Part shown: positions 40,718 through 48,760 of the stretch, in pieces
How positions within the stretch are numbered: the stretch's first letter is position 1
How the letters are laid out: the number at the start of each line of letters is the position of its first letter
Origin: a virus
Strand: one strand, 5' to 3'
DNA length: 50,222 nucleotides
IMG/VR virus record: IMGVR_UViG_3300015245_000045
Coordinates: 1-50,222 of that record
Program-made: the position numbers and the translations under genes
Notes under the pieces: model-generated
Database searches by the model: none
Seen by the model: only the letters and a program-made list of their open reading frames with translations
Told to the model about the DNA's origin: nothing

Positions 40718-41533
40718 TCAGCGGTCCAGTTCGCGGCGCAGCAGCACCAGAGCGCGCGTTGCCTCGATCAGACCGGGAGGAATGTCGCTCGCCGGAATAG
40801 ACAATCCGCGCTTACGCAGCTTGCGAATCACGAAGCTACGTGCGACTCGCTCGGCCGCGCTCTTGCGCGCGCGACGTTTCACGGCGCGAATCTGCAGGCG
40901 CACCGCCGGGTCAGCGCGGTATCGCCGGTTGCGTTCGACATAGCGCACCTTGGCGTCATCGCGTCGCAGGCAGGTCTCTAGCAGGCGCAACCACATTGCA
41001 GCTTCGCGCGCCTCGCGTGCCTCTTCACACGCAGCCGCGCGAGCCAACGCCCGTGCTTCCTTCTCTGGGCGGGCACGCTCGTCGCGCCATGCCTTGAAGC
41101 GGGCACGGCTTGCCTCGGTGCGCTGGCGCAGCCGATCGCGTTCACGCACTTCCTGCCGGCGCGAATAGTCGCGCTGCCGCTGGAGCCGATTGCCGCGAGC
41201 GCAAGCACTGCACACGAACGCCGTGCGCGCGAATGGCATCTGCTCGCCGCACTGCTGGCAGGGTTTGGTCGCGGGGATGATCCCTGCGTGCTGCTGGGCG
41301 TACTTCGCGTTGAGCACGTGGGCGCGCGTGCATGGGGGACAACGGGCCGGCGCCGGTCCGCGCCGGTGCGGGTGTTCGGACGGCTCATTGCAGCGGGAAC
41401 ACGTGAGCGTGACGGGCGGCATCGGCGCGCGAGGTTCGCTCGGTGGGCTGCAGGTCGTGCAGCAGATGCGCGGGCGCCCGAGGCCCCCGAGGTTGAGCGG
41501 AACGGGGCGGAAGCCGCAGCGAGCGCAGTTCAT
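40718..41533 (-). CDS. Cys-rich multi-zinc-finger-like protein with basic coiled coil
   Basis: A 271-residue protein. Four CxxC-type elements lie in the first 125 residues (NCARCGFRP, CCTTC, LTCSRCNE plus RCPPC, PCQQCGEQ and VCSAC). A long basic helical region follows (RQEVRERDRLRQRTEASRAR). It ends with a DIPPGLIEATRALVLLRRE segment. Zinc binding and nucleic acid contact are likely from composition. It may be a regulator or a degenerate HNH-like protein; no family is recognised. Confidence 0.7.
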   Translation of the reverse strand: MNCARCGFRPVPLNLGGLGRPRICCTTCSPPSEPRAPMPPVTLTCSRCNEPSEHPHRRGPAPARCPPCTRAHVLNAKYAQQHAGIIPATKPCQQCGEQMPFARTAFVCSACARGNRLQRQRDYSRRQEVRERDRLRQRTEASRARFKAWRDERARPEKEARALARAAACEEAREAREAAMWLRLLETCLRRDDAKVRYVERNRRYRADPAVRLQIRAVKRRARKSAAERVARSFVIRKLRKRGLSIPASDIPPGLIEATRALVLLRRELDR

Positions 41534-41545
41534 CGGGGCCGCCTC

Positions 41546-42787
41546 TCAATCCCTCGGGAACCGCTGCTCCAGCAGCGCGGCGAGCGACTCGTAGTCGGGC
41601 TTCGCCAGATGGCGCGCGCGGTCGATCACCAGCATCGCGGCGTCCTCGTCGACGGCCTTCATCAACTGGTCGCGCAGCGTGGTGGCGTCCGGGCCGCCGC
41701 TCGCAAGATCGCTCTCCTGCTGATCGACCGGGCCTTGGCCGGTGACGGTCACCTTCGCATCGTTGGCCGGGGCGCCTGCAGGCCGCGCATCGGCCGCTGG
41801 TGCGCTCGCGGGCGGCGGCGGGGCCTCGGCGTTGCCCTTGCCCTGCTTGCGCGCCTTGAGCGATTCCTTGACCTTCTCGGCCGCGCTGGTGCTGGCCGGC
41901 GCGGCGGCGCCATCGGGCCCGGGCGGCGGCGCCGCAGCTGCCCCATCGCCCTCGGTCTTGTTCTCCATCACGCTCGCCCACGTGGTCTCGCCATCCTTGA
42001 TCGCGCCATAGACCGAGCGCAGTTCGGACAGTTCGGCGGGCGAGCACGTGCCAATGTCGTGCCCAAGGAAGGTCGCCAGTTGCGTCGCCTTCACGCCCAC
42101 GCCGGCGAAGGCATCGGCAAGGCGCTTGCGCTCGGCGTCCGGGTCCCTCGCCGCATCGTCGACGCGCACCTCGCGCAGCAGTTCTTCGGCTTCCTCTTGC
42201 AGGTCCCCCGGCACCAGCCGCAGCGCCAGCGTGCGCACCGACTTGGAGATCAGGGCGCGGCGCTTGTTGAGCATGTCGTCGTCGCTGGCCGGCACGGTGT
42301 AGACGAGGTTCCCGTAGGTGTTGCGCCGCACGCTGATGTACGTCCCGTCGTCGGACGCCTTCGAGCGTTCGACCGTCTTGCTGATCGGCACGTCCTCCGA
42401 GTAGGTGACGTTGGTGCGGTCGACGTCCGTGACGGTCACGCGCTGGACCTCCTTCGCATCGTCCTCGTAGACCATCTGCTGATCGATATCGATGTTGGTC
42501 ATGCAGATGATCGCGGTCTCGGCGAAGCGGATGCTCAAGCCCTCGACGCCCTTGCCGATGGGCTTGCGGTAGATCGCGCTGCGCGCGAAGGCGGGCCGCC
42601 GGCACTGCTTCAGGAGGTCTTGGCGGACCTGATCCATCGAGCGCGGCTGGCGCAGCGCGATCTCGTAGCGCGCCGAGATCCGCGCGCGGGCCGCCGCCGC
42701 CGCTGCGGTCGACGCCATCTCGTGGCTGTGGACAGCGGGGACGCGATTGTTGGGGCCCGTGCCGGGCGGAAGGATCATGTCGTTCAT
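41546..42787 (-). CDS. putative recombination partner protein (single-strand annealing candidate)
   Basis: A 413-residue protein. ATG 42787 has GGAG about 7 nt upstream, better than GTG/ATG 42838. The N-terminal two thirds form one domain (ARISARYEIALRQPRSMDQV, GLSIRFAETAIICMTNID, VYTVPASDDDMLNKRRALIS). An Ala/Pro-rich linker follows (about 265-335), then a short C-terminal domain (DRARHLAKPDYESLAALLEQ). It directly follows the YqaJ-type exonuclease gene, where RecT/Erf/Sak-type annealing proteins usually lie. The function is inferred mainly from context. Confidence 0.7.
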   Translation of the reverse strand: MNDMILPPGTGPNNRVPAVHSHEMASTAAAAAARARISARYEIALRQPRSMDQVRQDLLKQCRRPAFARSAIYRKPIGKGVEGLSIRFAETAIICMTNIDIDQQMVYEDDAKEVQRVTVTDVDRTNVTYSEDVPISKTVERSKASDDGTYISVRRNTYGNLVYTVPASDDDMLNKRRALISKSVRTLALRLVPGDLQEEAEELLREVRVDDAARDPDAERKRLADAFAGVGVKATQLATFLGHDIGTCSPAELSELRSVYGAIKDGETTWASVMENKTEGDGAAAAPPPGPDGAAAPASTSAAEKVKESLKARKQGKGNAEAPPPPASAPAADARPAGAPANDAKVTVTGQGPVDQQESDLASGGPDATTLRDQLMKAVDEDAAMLVIDRARHLAKPDYESLAALLEQRFPRD

Positions 42788-42838
42788 CGGGTACTCCGGG
42801 TGGTGGTTGGGGTTTTCGGGATTCGGCGAAACGCGCAA

Positions 42839-43861
42839 TCAGGCAGCAGCCTTGAGCAGGAAGCGCCGGGATGCCTTGCCCGCGCGCATGTAATCGGTAT
42901 AAAGGCCCGGGTGCTCGGCGGCGAACGCCTCGGCGTCGAAGCGGCGCGGTGCGGCGGCCAGCTTCCACGTCACCAGCGGGTGCCCGTCGACGTCCACCAG
43001 CGTGTCGCCGTGGTCGGCCAGCGCGGTCATCAACGTGGCCTTGCACTCGGCCTCGACCGCTTCGAGGTCCTTGCGGTGCTCGACGGCGTCGCGCAGCGTC
43101 CTGATCGCCTCGTGCAGGTCCAGATCGGCCACCACCGCGCCCTTGGCGGCAAGTGCGCCCCACCGCAGCTTCACGTCCTCGATGCCCTCGGGCGGCGGCG
43201 GGTCCGCGTTCACCACGCGCTGCCAGAACTCGGCCTCGGCCTCGACGATCAACTCCTGCAGTTCGCGGTCGGCCGGCACCTCGTAGATTCGAAAGTCGTT
43301 CCCGCCGATCAGCACCGCGACGTCGGTCACGTCGACGCGCAGGATGCGCATGTAGTGCTGCGTCTGGACGGTGTAGACCATCGGGATATCGGCGCTGCCG
43401 GGCTCGCCCCACCCCTCGCTGGAGCGCGCGGTCTTGCCCTCGTAGATCCGGGAGGTGAAGGGCGTGAGCAGGCCCGGCCGGCGCGCGATGCCGTCGAGGT
43501 TCGCCAGCATCCACGGGTACTCGCTGCTGCGGAACGTGGTGTTGGGCACGTCGACCTCATGGCCGGTGCGCTGCGCGTAGACCTGCCGCACCAGCGGCTC
43601 CATCAAGCGGCCCCACAAGAGCGGGCCGTTGTCCTCATCGAGGCGCGGCGGCAGTTGGCCACGCTTGTCCAGCCACAACTCGAAGGGCGTGGTCCAGTGC
43701 GAGAGGCCCAACGCAGCGGCCGCGTCCGAGCCGCCGATGCCGGTGCGCCGCAGCGCCTGCCACTCGGGCGAGCCGGCCACCATCGGCGGCTCCATGATCA
43801 GCGCACTGCGCGCGGGCGGCGTGGACGGCTGCTCGGCGGTCAGCAGGGCAGCGGTGCTCAT
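42839..43861 (-). CDS. YqaJ-type viral recombinase / exonuclease
   Basis: A 340-residue protein from ATG 43861 (ATGA overlap, GGAG upstream). Motifs: WQALRRTGIGGSDAAAALGL (about 34-53), WGRLMEP with Glu88, NLDGIARRPG with Asp123, then YEGKTA with Glu141 and Lys143, and QTQHYM. This is the PD-(D/E)xK active site of the YqaJ/lambda exonuclease family. It chews 5' ends to make single strands for the partner protein encoded just downstream. The C-terminal part (about 230-340) is helical. Confidence 0.9.
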   Translation of the reverse strand: MSTAALLTAEQPSTPPARSALIMEPPMVAGSPEWQALRRTGIGGSDAAAALGLSHWTTPFELWLDKRGQLPPRLDEDNGPLLWGRLMEPLVRQVYAQRTGHEVDVPNTTFRSSEYPWMLANLDGIARRPGLLTPFTSRIYEGKTARSSEGWGEPGSADIPMVYTVQTQHYMRILRVDVTDVAVLIGGNDFRIYEVPADRELQELIVEAEAEFWQRVVNADPPPPEGIEDVKLRWGALAAKGAVVADLDLHEAIRTLRDAVEHRKDLEAVEAECKATLMTALADHGDTLVDVDGHPLVTWKLAAAPRRFDAEAFAAEHPGLYTDYMRAGKASRRFLLKAAA

Positions 43862-43971
43862 GACTGCTGCTCCGACTCGGTGGTGAGGATCACCGTCACC
43901 ACCAAGCACAGCGTGATGAAGCCGCCGGCCAGCAGCCAGACCATCACGTCCAGAATGCGGCCCGCGCTCAT
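43858..43971 (-). CDS. tiny membrane protein, 37 aa
   Basis: A 37-residue ORF, below usual length limits. It consists of one transmembrane segment (VMVWLLAGGFITLCLVVTV) with short charged ends. Its start overlaps the stop of gene 43968 (ATGA) and its stop overlaps the exonuclease start. The coupled overlaps are the main support. Confidence 0.5.
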   Translation of the reverse strand: MSAGRILDVMVWLLAGGFITLCLVVTVILTTESEQQS

Positions 43972-44141
43972 GGCGAACCCCACTTGGTCAAGAGCATCAC
44001 GGCCACCGAGATCTGCCCGGCCAGCAGGCCCGCGCAGAACCATGTGAGCGGCGCGCGCAGCAGCCGCTGGACACGGTGGACCTCGATGGTGTCCGGGGCG
44101 AAAGCATGGGCCCGATGGGTGGGCGGCAAGACGGAGTTCAT
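43968..44141 (-). CDS. small membrane protein, 57 aa
   Basis: A 57-residue ORF, short enough to be missed by length cut-offs. It starts MNSVLPPTHRAHAFAP with AAGGAG about 8 nt upstream, an excellent Shine-Dalgarno. A basic helix (VHRVQRLLRAPL) leads into one transmembrane segment (FCAGLLAGQISVAVMLL). It is the second gene of the leftward operon. Function unknown. Confidence 0.6.
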   Translation of the reverse strand: MNSVLPPTHRAHAFAPDTIEVHRVQRLLRAPLTWFCAGLLAGQISVAVMLLTKWGSP

Positions 44142-44175
44142 CGGTTGCGTCTCCTTGCAAATGTCGGGCAGCGAA

Positions 44176-44445
44176 TCAGGCTGCGGTCATCAGGTGGACA
44201 TGCGTCGCGTGCAGGACCTGCCGCGTGAGGCGCCAGTGGTGCGGCGCTGGCGGGCCAACGAAGGCGACGTCGATGAAGCCCGGCGGATGCTTCGCTCCGA
44301 ACGGCGCGCAGGTGCCGAGCCAGTAGCACGAGGGCTCCAGCGTGCCCTCGATGAAGGAGTACCGCGCGCACCGCTCGTGCTTCTCGCAGCACACGCCAGC
44401 GCAGGCGTGGAGCCGCTCGATCTTCACGAAACGCTGACGGGTCAT
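44176..44445 (-). CDS. Cys-rich hypothetical protein, first gene of leftward operon
   Basis: An 89-residue protein with GGAG upstream of ATG 44445. It has CAGVCCEKHERCARY (Cys 15, 19, 20 and 26), further Cys at about 40 and 46, and a C-terminal PHHWRLTRQVLHATHVH. A metal site is likely. It is the first gene transcribed leftward from the control region, where lambda-like phages carry early regulatory or host-takeover genes. Function unknown. Confidence 0.68.
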   Translation of the reverse strand: MTRQRFVKIERLHACAGVCCEKHERCARYSFIEGTLEPSCYWLGTCAPFGAKHPPGFIDVAFVGPPAPHHWRLTRQVLHATHVHLMTAA

Positions 44446-45005
44446 TGCGGGGCTTCTCCGGGTTTTCGGTGTGGTTCCCGCAGCTGCGTATCGGGCTGCG
44501 GGGCGCCGACTCTATTCGCGTGAAGTGATCGTCGCAATGGTCAACAACTGTCAGCGGCCCGTGCGGCGAGCGGTTGATGTGCCATGAGAACCTTTTTTGT
44601 AAAAGTCGTCGGGCCTCGCTGGTGCATGCGCTGGCCTGTGAACGGCCGATGAACGGTAGCGGCGACACACCATGCACTGTTTTGCCTCGTTTTGCGTAAG
44701 AGATTTCATTGCCAAAGTGGAAGCCACCTATTTGTCAAAAAACGCTGTCCGGGCCTCAACTGTTGCAGACGTAAGCCTGCGTAACTGAACCCCTCTTGAG
44801 CCGCGCAGCGAGCAGTCGCACACTGCGCCTCTCCCCATGTCCGGGGCTTCACCGATCCGGTCGACGGGCAGTTGCCAATGTCGATGACGGGGTGCATGAC
44901 CGGAAGCCGGGACCTTCATCCGTAACAACCGACCCGGCGGGCCGCCTCTGGCCTGTGACGCTGCCGCATGGCGCCCGCCAGATCAGCCCCGCAAGGAGCC
45001 GCACC
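44446..45005. promoter_or_regulatory. divergent control region (early promoters/operators expected)
   Basis: A 560-bp gap between divergently transcribed genes, more AT-rich than its surroundings. On the - strand there is a consensus -35, ttgaca, at about 44734-44739, but no good -10 at 17 bp. CGTAA motifs recur at about 44694, 44771 and 44781. AAGGAG at 44993-44998 is the Shine-Dalgarno of gene 45006. I find no confident gene in it. Early promoters and Cro or repressor operators are expected here by lambda analogy. Confidence 0.6.
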
Positions 45006-45389
45006 ATGATGGACAAGGAAAACGCCACCCAACGCCTCGGGGGCACCGAAGACCAAGCCGCGCGCTGGATCGGTGTCTCGACGGCGGTCTACCGCGAGTG
45101 GCCCGAACGCCTGCTGCCAGTGATGACCGACCGCGTCTACGCGGCCATCATCCGGCGCCAGACCGCCAAGGCCCTCGGCATGACCGCGCGCCAGTTCTTC
45201 GCCGACTGGCGCGGCGAGACGGTCATCGAGTCGATGCTGGAGCGTGTCTCCATGTCGGCCATCATGGCGAACCTCATGCACCGCGTGCCACCCGAGTTCG
45301 AGCAGCGCGAAGAGCGCACGCCGCGAAAACGCCCCGCCCGCAGCTACCGCACCAACGACGCCGAGCCCGCTGCAGCAACCGCCGGGTGA
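45006..45389 (+). CDS. Cro-like HTH regulator
   Basis: A 127-residue protein from ATG 45006 (AAGGAG about 7 nt upstream; ATG 45009 is also possible). GGTEDQAARWIGVSTAVYRE, then WPERLLPVMTDRVYAAIIRR, is the Cro/YdaS-type helix-turn-helix (A..LG.S..AV..WPE.LP...DRV). The remaining about 75 residues include a dimerisation-like helix and a basic tail (RTPRKRPARSYR). As first gene of the rightward operon it is the likely Cro analogue. Confidence 0.78.
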   Translation: MMDKENATQRLGGTEDQAARWIGVSTAVYREWPERLLPVMTDRVYAAIIRRQTAKALGMTARQFFADWRGETVIESMLERVSMSAIMANLMHRVPPEFEQREERTPRKRPARSYRTNDAEPAAATAG

Positions 45390-45394
45390 CCGCG

Positions 45395-46072
45395 ATGAAC
45401 GCGCAGGTTGCACTTCGCAGCGTCGACGCCATCGACGTCTCGCCGGCACGCTACACGGCGATGTGCCTCGCCATCGCGGCATGCCATGACGTCGACGAGA
45501 TCAAGGACTGGCGCGACAAGACCCGGGCGCTGGAGGTCTACGCCAAGCAGGCCATGAACGTCGATGCCGAGCGCCAAGCAGCGCAGGTTCGCATCCGTGC
45601 CGAGACCCGCACCGGCGAACTGCTGGCCGAACTGCACAAGGCCACGCCGAAGGATGTGGCCTCGATGGGCGGCCACGCGAAGGCCGGCAACGTGCTACCG
45701 GCTACGGTGGCCGATAGCAGCCCTTACCGCCAAGCGATTGAGCGGGCCAACATCCCGCCGCGCACCGCGCAGCGGTTTCAAGAACTGGCGGCGGTCAAGC
45801 GGTCGCAGCCCGAAGACTACGAGGCCGCGCTGGACGCGCCCGGGGTGCCGACAACCGCAGGCGTTCTTCGCGCGGCCAACGGTGCCACGCGCATGGACGA
45901 CGAGTCGCTTTGGATATGGGGCCGGCTGCGCGACTTCGAACGCAACGGGCTGCTCCAGCGTGATCAGCGCGAGATCTTCGAAGGCATGACAGAGTCGATG
46001 CAGGCCGACGTGCGGCGCCTGCTGCCGCAGGTGTCGTGGTGGCTGGCGAAACTCGAGCAGGTGTCGTCATGA
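45395..46072 (+). CDS. conserved phage/plasmid helical protein
   Basis: A 225-residue protein; ATG 45395, or GTG 45386 that overlaps the previous stop. Residues about 25-85 (HDVDEIKDWRDKTRALEVYA, AAQVRIRAETRTGELLAEL) match a family found in phages and plasmids near ParB-like and replication genes. The middle has an HTH-like SPYRQAIERANIPPRTAQRF, and the end is helical. A DNA-binding or partition-like role is possible, not shown. Confidence 0.72.
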   Translation: MNAQVALRSVDAIDVSPARYTAMCLAIAACHDVDEIKDWRDKTRALEVYAKQAMNVDAERQAAQVRIRAETRTGELLAELHKATPKDVASMGGHAKAGNVLPATVADSSPYRQAIERANIPPRTAQRFQELAAVKRSQPEDYEAALDAPGVPTTAGVLRAANGATRMDDESLWIWGRLRDFERNGLLQRDQREIFEGMTESMQADVRRLLPQVSWWLAKLEQVSS

Positions 46073-46551
46073 GGCGCGGTCGCAAGCGCATCGCGCAGAC
46101 CGAGCAGGTGATGTGCATGCTGCGCGAGGAGTACGACGCCTGCCGCAAGGTCAGCGAGATCGAGATCAAGCCGACGCTGCTGGCCGAGCGTGTGCAGAAG
46201 CGTATCGACAAGAAGGGGCGCTCACCGACGTTGACGGCGTGGATGGCCGTGCTGCAGTTGCGCAAGCTGGCGAGCGAACTGACGCGCCCGGGCGACAAGA
46301 GCGAGGACTCCACTCCGACCCACACGCTCTTCGAACTGCAACGCTACTACCCGGCGGTGCGCCAAGGCGAAGAGATCCGCGTGCTGCGTGAGCATTTGAC
46401 GGTGCCCGAGCGTCGTCAATGTGCGATGGCGTTGCGACGCGAGTCAGCAAGCAAGGCAGCCCATGCCGATGCGCTGGACGCGGAAACCGATGCTCTCATT
46501 CGCGCCGGCATCCTGCGCGAGGACGGCGAAGACCAATCGGAGGCAGCATGA
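46069..46551 (+). CDS. hypothetical protein of the replication operon
   Basis: A 160-residue mostly helical, charged protein starting MRRGRKRIAQTEQVMCMLRE. ATG 46069 overlaps the previous stop, and its stop overlaps the initiator-like gene start. LREHLTVPERRQCAMALRRE is near the C-terminal third. Placement suggests a replication accessory function. No family recognised. Confidence 0.68.
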   Translation: MRRGRKRIAQTEQVMCMLREEYDACRKVSEIEIKPTLLAERVQKRIDKKGRSPTLTAWMAVLQLRKLASELTRPGDKSEDSTPTHTLFELQRYYPAVRQGEEIRVLREHLTVPERRQCAMALRRESASKAAHADALDAETDALIRAGILREDGEDQSEAA

Positions 46552-47474
46552 CCAGCGACGACCGCAAGCTCGAAGGCTGGATGCCGCTGCTGGTCGAGAA
46601 GTACAAGCGCGACACCGAGCACCTCACCACCGAGCAGCACGGCGCCTACTTCCTGCTCCTGATGGCCGGCTGGCAGCGCGAGGGCCTGCTGCCCGACAAC
46701 GACGGCCAACTGGCGGCCATCGCCCACCTCACCCCGAGCCGCTGGCGCGCGCACCGCAGCGTCCTGCGGCCCTTCTTCAGCCCGGACGGCGCCGGCAACC
46801 TCGTCCAGAAACGTCTGCTGATCGAAGTCGAGCGCGCCAAAAAGCTGTCGGTGGTGCGCTCCGAAGCCGGCCGATTGCGAAGCAAACCACCAGCAATTGC
46901 TCCAGCAAATGCTCAACCAATTGCTACAGCAATTGCCCCACCTAATGCCCTACCAATAGCTCCAGCAAATGCACCAGCAATTGGTGGTGCTATAGCTGAG
47001 CAATTGGGGGACTACAGGGGGTCCCCGATCCCGACTTCGTCGGTCTCGGATGACCCCACACACCCTACACAAGAGAAAGAAGCTCGCGCTTCTTCCTCTT
47101 CGCGCGCGACGCCTGCGGGCGAGGCTTGCAAGGCGATGAAGGCAGCGGGGATCGCCGAGGTCAACCCGTCGAACCCGAGCCTGCTGACGATGCTGGAGCA
47201 GGGCGCCACCACGCAGGAGTTCCACTTCGCGGCCGTGAAAGCTGTGCAGGCCAACAAGGGCTTTGCCTACGCGCTCGCCATCGTGAAGGGCGCCCGGGAA
47301 GACGCCTCGCGCGTCGCGCTGGCGCCGCTGCCCAACGGGCCGGCCCTCACCGGCAGCGCGCGCTTCCTGATGGCACCGGGCACGCCGCGCGTGCTGCCCG
47401 ATGACCTGCCCGACCTCGACCTCGACGATGAACCGGAGGGCCAGCATGTCGATGCTTCTCAAGCACGCGGTTGA
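46548..47474 (+). CDS. DUF1376-type replication protein with repeat linker (O-like)
   Basis: A 308-residue protein. Residues about 10-75 (LLVEKYKRDTEHLTTEQHGA, YFLLLMAGWQREGLLPDNDG) are a DUF1376 domain, a winged-helix-like domain found in phage replication proteins. Residues about 114-153 are four-residue repeats of PAIA/PANA/PPNA type, encoded by tandem 12-bp DNA repeats. A C-terminal domain (about 185-300) carries LTMLEQGATTQEFHFAAVKA. By analogy with lambda O, the repeat DNA may be the origin bound by the protein itself. Confidence 0.75.
   Translation: MTSDDRKLEGWMPLLVEKYKRDTEHLTTEQHGAYFLLLMAGWQREGLLPDNDGQLAAIAHLTPSRWRAHRSVLRPFFSPDGAGNLVQKRLLIEVERAKKLSVVRSEAGRLRSKPPAIAPANAQPIATAIAPPNALPIAPANAPAIGGAIAEQLGDYRGSPIPTSSVSDDPTHPTQEKEARASSSSRATPAGEACKAMKAAGIAEVNPSNPSLLTMLEQGATTQEFHFAAVKAVQANKGFAYALAIVKGAREDASRVALAPLPNGPALTGSARFLMAPGTPRVLPDDLPDLDLDDEPEGQHVDASQARG
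46891..47006 (+). repeat. in-gene tandem 12-bp iterons, candidate replication origin
   Basis: Eight consecutive 12-bp units run from 46891 to 46986: cagcaattgctc, cagcaaatgctc, aaccaattgcta, cagcaattgccc, cacctaatgccc, taccaatagctc, cagcaaatgcac, cagcaattggtg. Degenerate units follow. The palindrome caattg occurs five times (46894, 46918, 46930, 46978, 47001). The tract is clearly AT-richer than the surrounding gene. Iteron and AT-rich structure within an initiator gene is the lambda ori pattern; the function is inferred. Confidence 0.65.
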
Positions 47475-48009
47475 CAACGCGTTCGACCGCCTCACCAAGA
47501 CCTACGGGCGCGAGTTCACCTCGAAGTGGGAAGGGCAGGAGACTGGCGACGTGAAGGAGCAGTGGGTGCGCGACCTCATGAGCCTGCCGCACGGGCTCGA
47601 CCAGATCGCGTGGGCGCTGCGCAACCTGCCCGAGAAGGCGCCCAACGGCGCCGCCTTTCGCCTCCTGTGCTTGCGCGCGCCATCGCCGCAGCAGGTCGCC
47701 ATGATCGAGTCGAAGGAGCCCGTGCGCGGCCCCAACGACGACGAGCGCGAGGCACACCGGGCGCTGCGCCAAGCCAGCACGGGCGCGCGCCATCCGTCCC
47801 GGCAGTGGGCCTTCGACCTGCTGGACCGCTACGAGCGCGGCGACCGCGCCATGTCCAGCGGTGCGTTGCGCATGGCGTGCGAAGTGGCCGGCGTTGTTCC
47901 ACGGGAAACCGAAAGCGGCCCGGCCAGCGCCATTACGGGCATGCGCGCCAGCGCGATCTTCGTGGACGAGTTCGATCCGTTCTACGACGAAGAGGCGCCG
48001 CGATGCTGA
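47446..48009 (+). CDS. putative replication protein (lambda P-like candidate)
   Basis: A 187-residue protein. ATG 47446 has GGAGG about 6 nt upstream and overlaps the end of the O-like gene by 29 nt. AVDNAFDRLTKTYGREFTSK, then EQWVRDLMSLPHGLDQIAWA and FRLLCLRAPSP, give a W...L...I..AL...P...FR.LC pattern. This recalls the N-terminal part of lambda P-type helicase loaders. Its place directly after an O-like gene supports that; sequence evidence is weak. Acidic C-terminus (VDEFDPFYDEEAP). Confidence 0.6.
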   Translation: MSMLLKHAVDNAFDRLTKTYGREFTSKWEGQETGDVKEQWVRDLMSLPHGLDQIAWALRNLPEKAPNGAAFRLLCLRAPSPQQVAMIESKEPVRGPNDDEREAHRALRQASTGARHPSRQWAFDLLDRYERGDRAMSSGALRMACEVAGVVPRETESGPASAITGMRASAIFVDEFDPFYDEEAPRC

Positions 48010-48200
48010 CCCGGCGCGACTACCAAGCCAAGGTGCCCGGCGCTGCTGGCCACCTCTGCAGCCGCTGCGCCATGACACGCGAAAGCCGCGCCCGGCACCC
48101 GGGCAACTGCCCCTTCAGCGAAACGCCGGTGCGCGACCTGTGCCCCTACTACGACCAGACCAAGGCGCCAGCCGCGCCCGTGGAGACGAAGCCATGTTGA
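48003..48200 (+). CDS. small Cys-rich protein
   Basis: A 65-residue protein overlapping the previous gene by 7 nt. It has HLCSRCAMTRESRARHPGNC, then PFSETPVRDLCPYYDQTKA: four Cys in a CxxC...C...C arrangement, likely a zinc site. Function unknown. The stop region overlaps the next ATG. Confidence 0.6.
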   Translation: MLTRRDYQAKVPGAAGHLCSRCAMTRESRARHPGNCPFSETPVRDLCPYYDQTKAPAAPVETKPC

Positions 48201-48382
48201 AAACCCGCGAGTACGTCCAGAAGGCGCGTCGCATCCTGAGCCTGCGCAAGAAGCCCGCGCCCGAGCCGGTGGCAACGCCAGCGACCGCCGCGCAGGGCGA
48301 CCGCCTCGAAGAACTGCGCCGGCTGCACCCCATGCCCGACCCGGCGGCCAAGAAGCCGGCGGTGCCCGAGGTCCAGAAATGA
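48194..48382 (+). CDS. hypothetical small basic protein
   Basis: A 62-residue protein starting MLKTREYVQKARRILSLRKK, a basic amphipathic helix, followed by a Pro/Ala-rich disordered tail. It overlaps both neighbours by 4-7 nt. Function unknown. Confidence 0.55.
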   Translation: MLKTREYVQKARRILSLRKKPAPEPVATPATAAQGDRLEELRRLHPMPDPAAKKPAVPEVQK

Positions 48383-48564
48383 CGATGACCACGTCGACCC
48401 TCTACGACCCACGGGTGACCTGCGCGCCCGGGATGCCCGAGCCGAGCCGCGACGTGGGCGCACAGCGCGCCAACGCGCCTGCGGTGCTACCCACGGTCCA
48501 GCCCGAGCCGCAGCGCCCGTGGTGGGCCTTCATCTGGTGGAGGTGCTATGCCCGGTCGACGTGA
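48379..48564 (+). CDS. hypothetical small protein
   Basis: A 61-residue Pro-rich protein ending PWWAFIWWRCYARST, a tryptophan-rich hydrophobic end that may touch a membrane. ATG 48379 overlaps the previous stop by 4 nt; its end overlaps the next gene by 17 nt. Existence is moderately supported. Confidence 0.5.
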   Translation: MTMTTSTLYDPRVTCAPGMPEPSRDVGAQRANAPAVLPTVQPEPQRPWWAFIWWRCYARST

Positions 48565-48754
48565 ACGCCCCGAGGTGATCGAACTGGACGAGTACGTGCC
48601 GAACTACCAGCGCCGCTGCATCGCCTGCGAGCAGCGCCCGGTGGTCGACGGGCTCAAGAACGGAAAGCAGATCCCGCTCGCCGGCCTGTGCGGGCCCTGC
48701 ACCTTCGGGACGTCGGACGCCATCTATCCCGACGAGTGGAACCGGCTCGGGTGA
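48548..48754 (+). CDS. small CxxC protein
   Basis: A 68-residue protein from ATG 48548 with GGAGG about 5 nt upstream. RRCIACEQRPVVDGLKNGKQ and LCGPCTFGTSDA give two CxxC pairs, a small zinc-ribbon pattern. Function unknown. Confidence 0.68.
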   Translation: MPGRRERPEVIELDEYVPNYQRRCIACEQRPVVDGLKNGKQIPLAGLCGPCTFGTSDAIYPDEWNRLG

Positions 48755-48760
48755 ACCGCC

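Noticed and set aside
41288-44047. A 919-residue open frame on the + strand opposite the recombination operon.
   Set aside because: It lies antisense to well-supported genes (YqaJ-type exonuclease, partner protein), has no Shine-Dalgarno and an Arg/Gly/Ala-rich composition typical of antisense frames in GC-rich DNA.
44138-44677. A 179-residue - strand frame across the control region as a possible repressor gene.
   Set aside because: It overlaps gene 44176 in another frame, has no helix-turn-helix pattern, and its composition does not resemble a protein, so it is treated as non-coding.
46891-47006. A CRISPR array.
   Set aside because: The 12-bp units are directly adjacent with no spacers and are in frame within a coding gene, so they are tandem iteron-like repeats.
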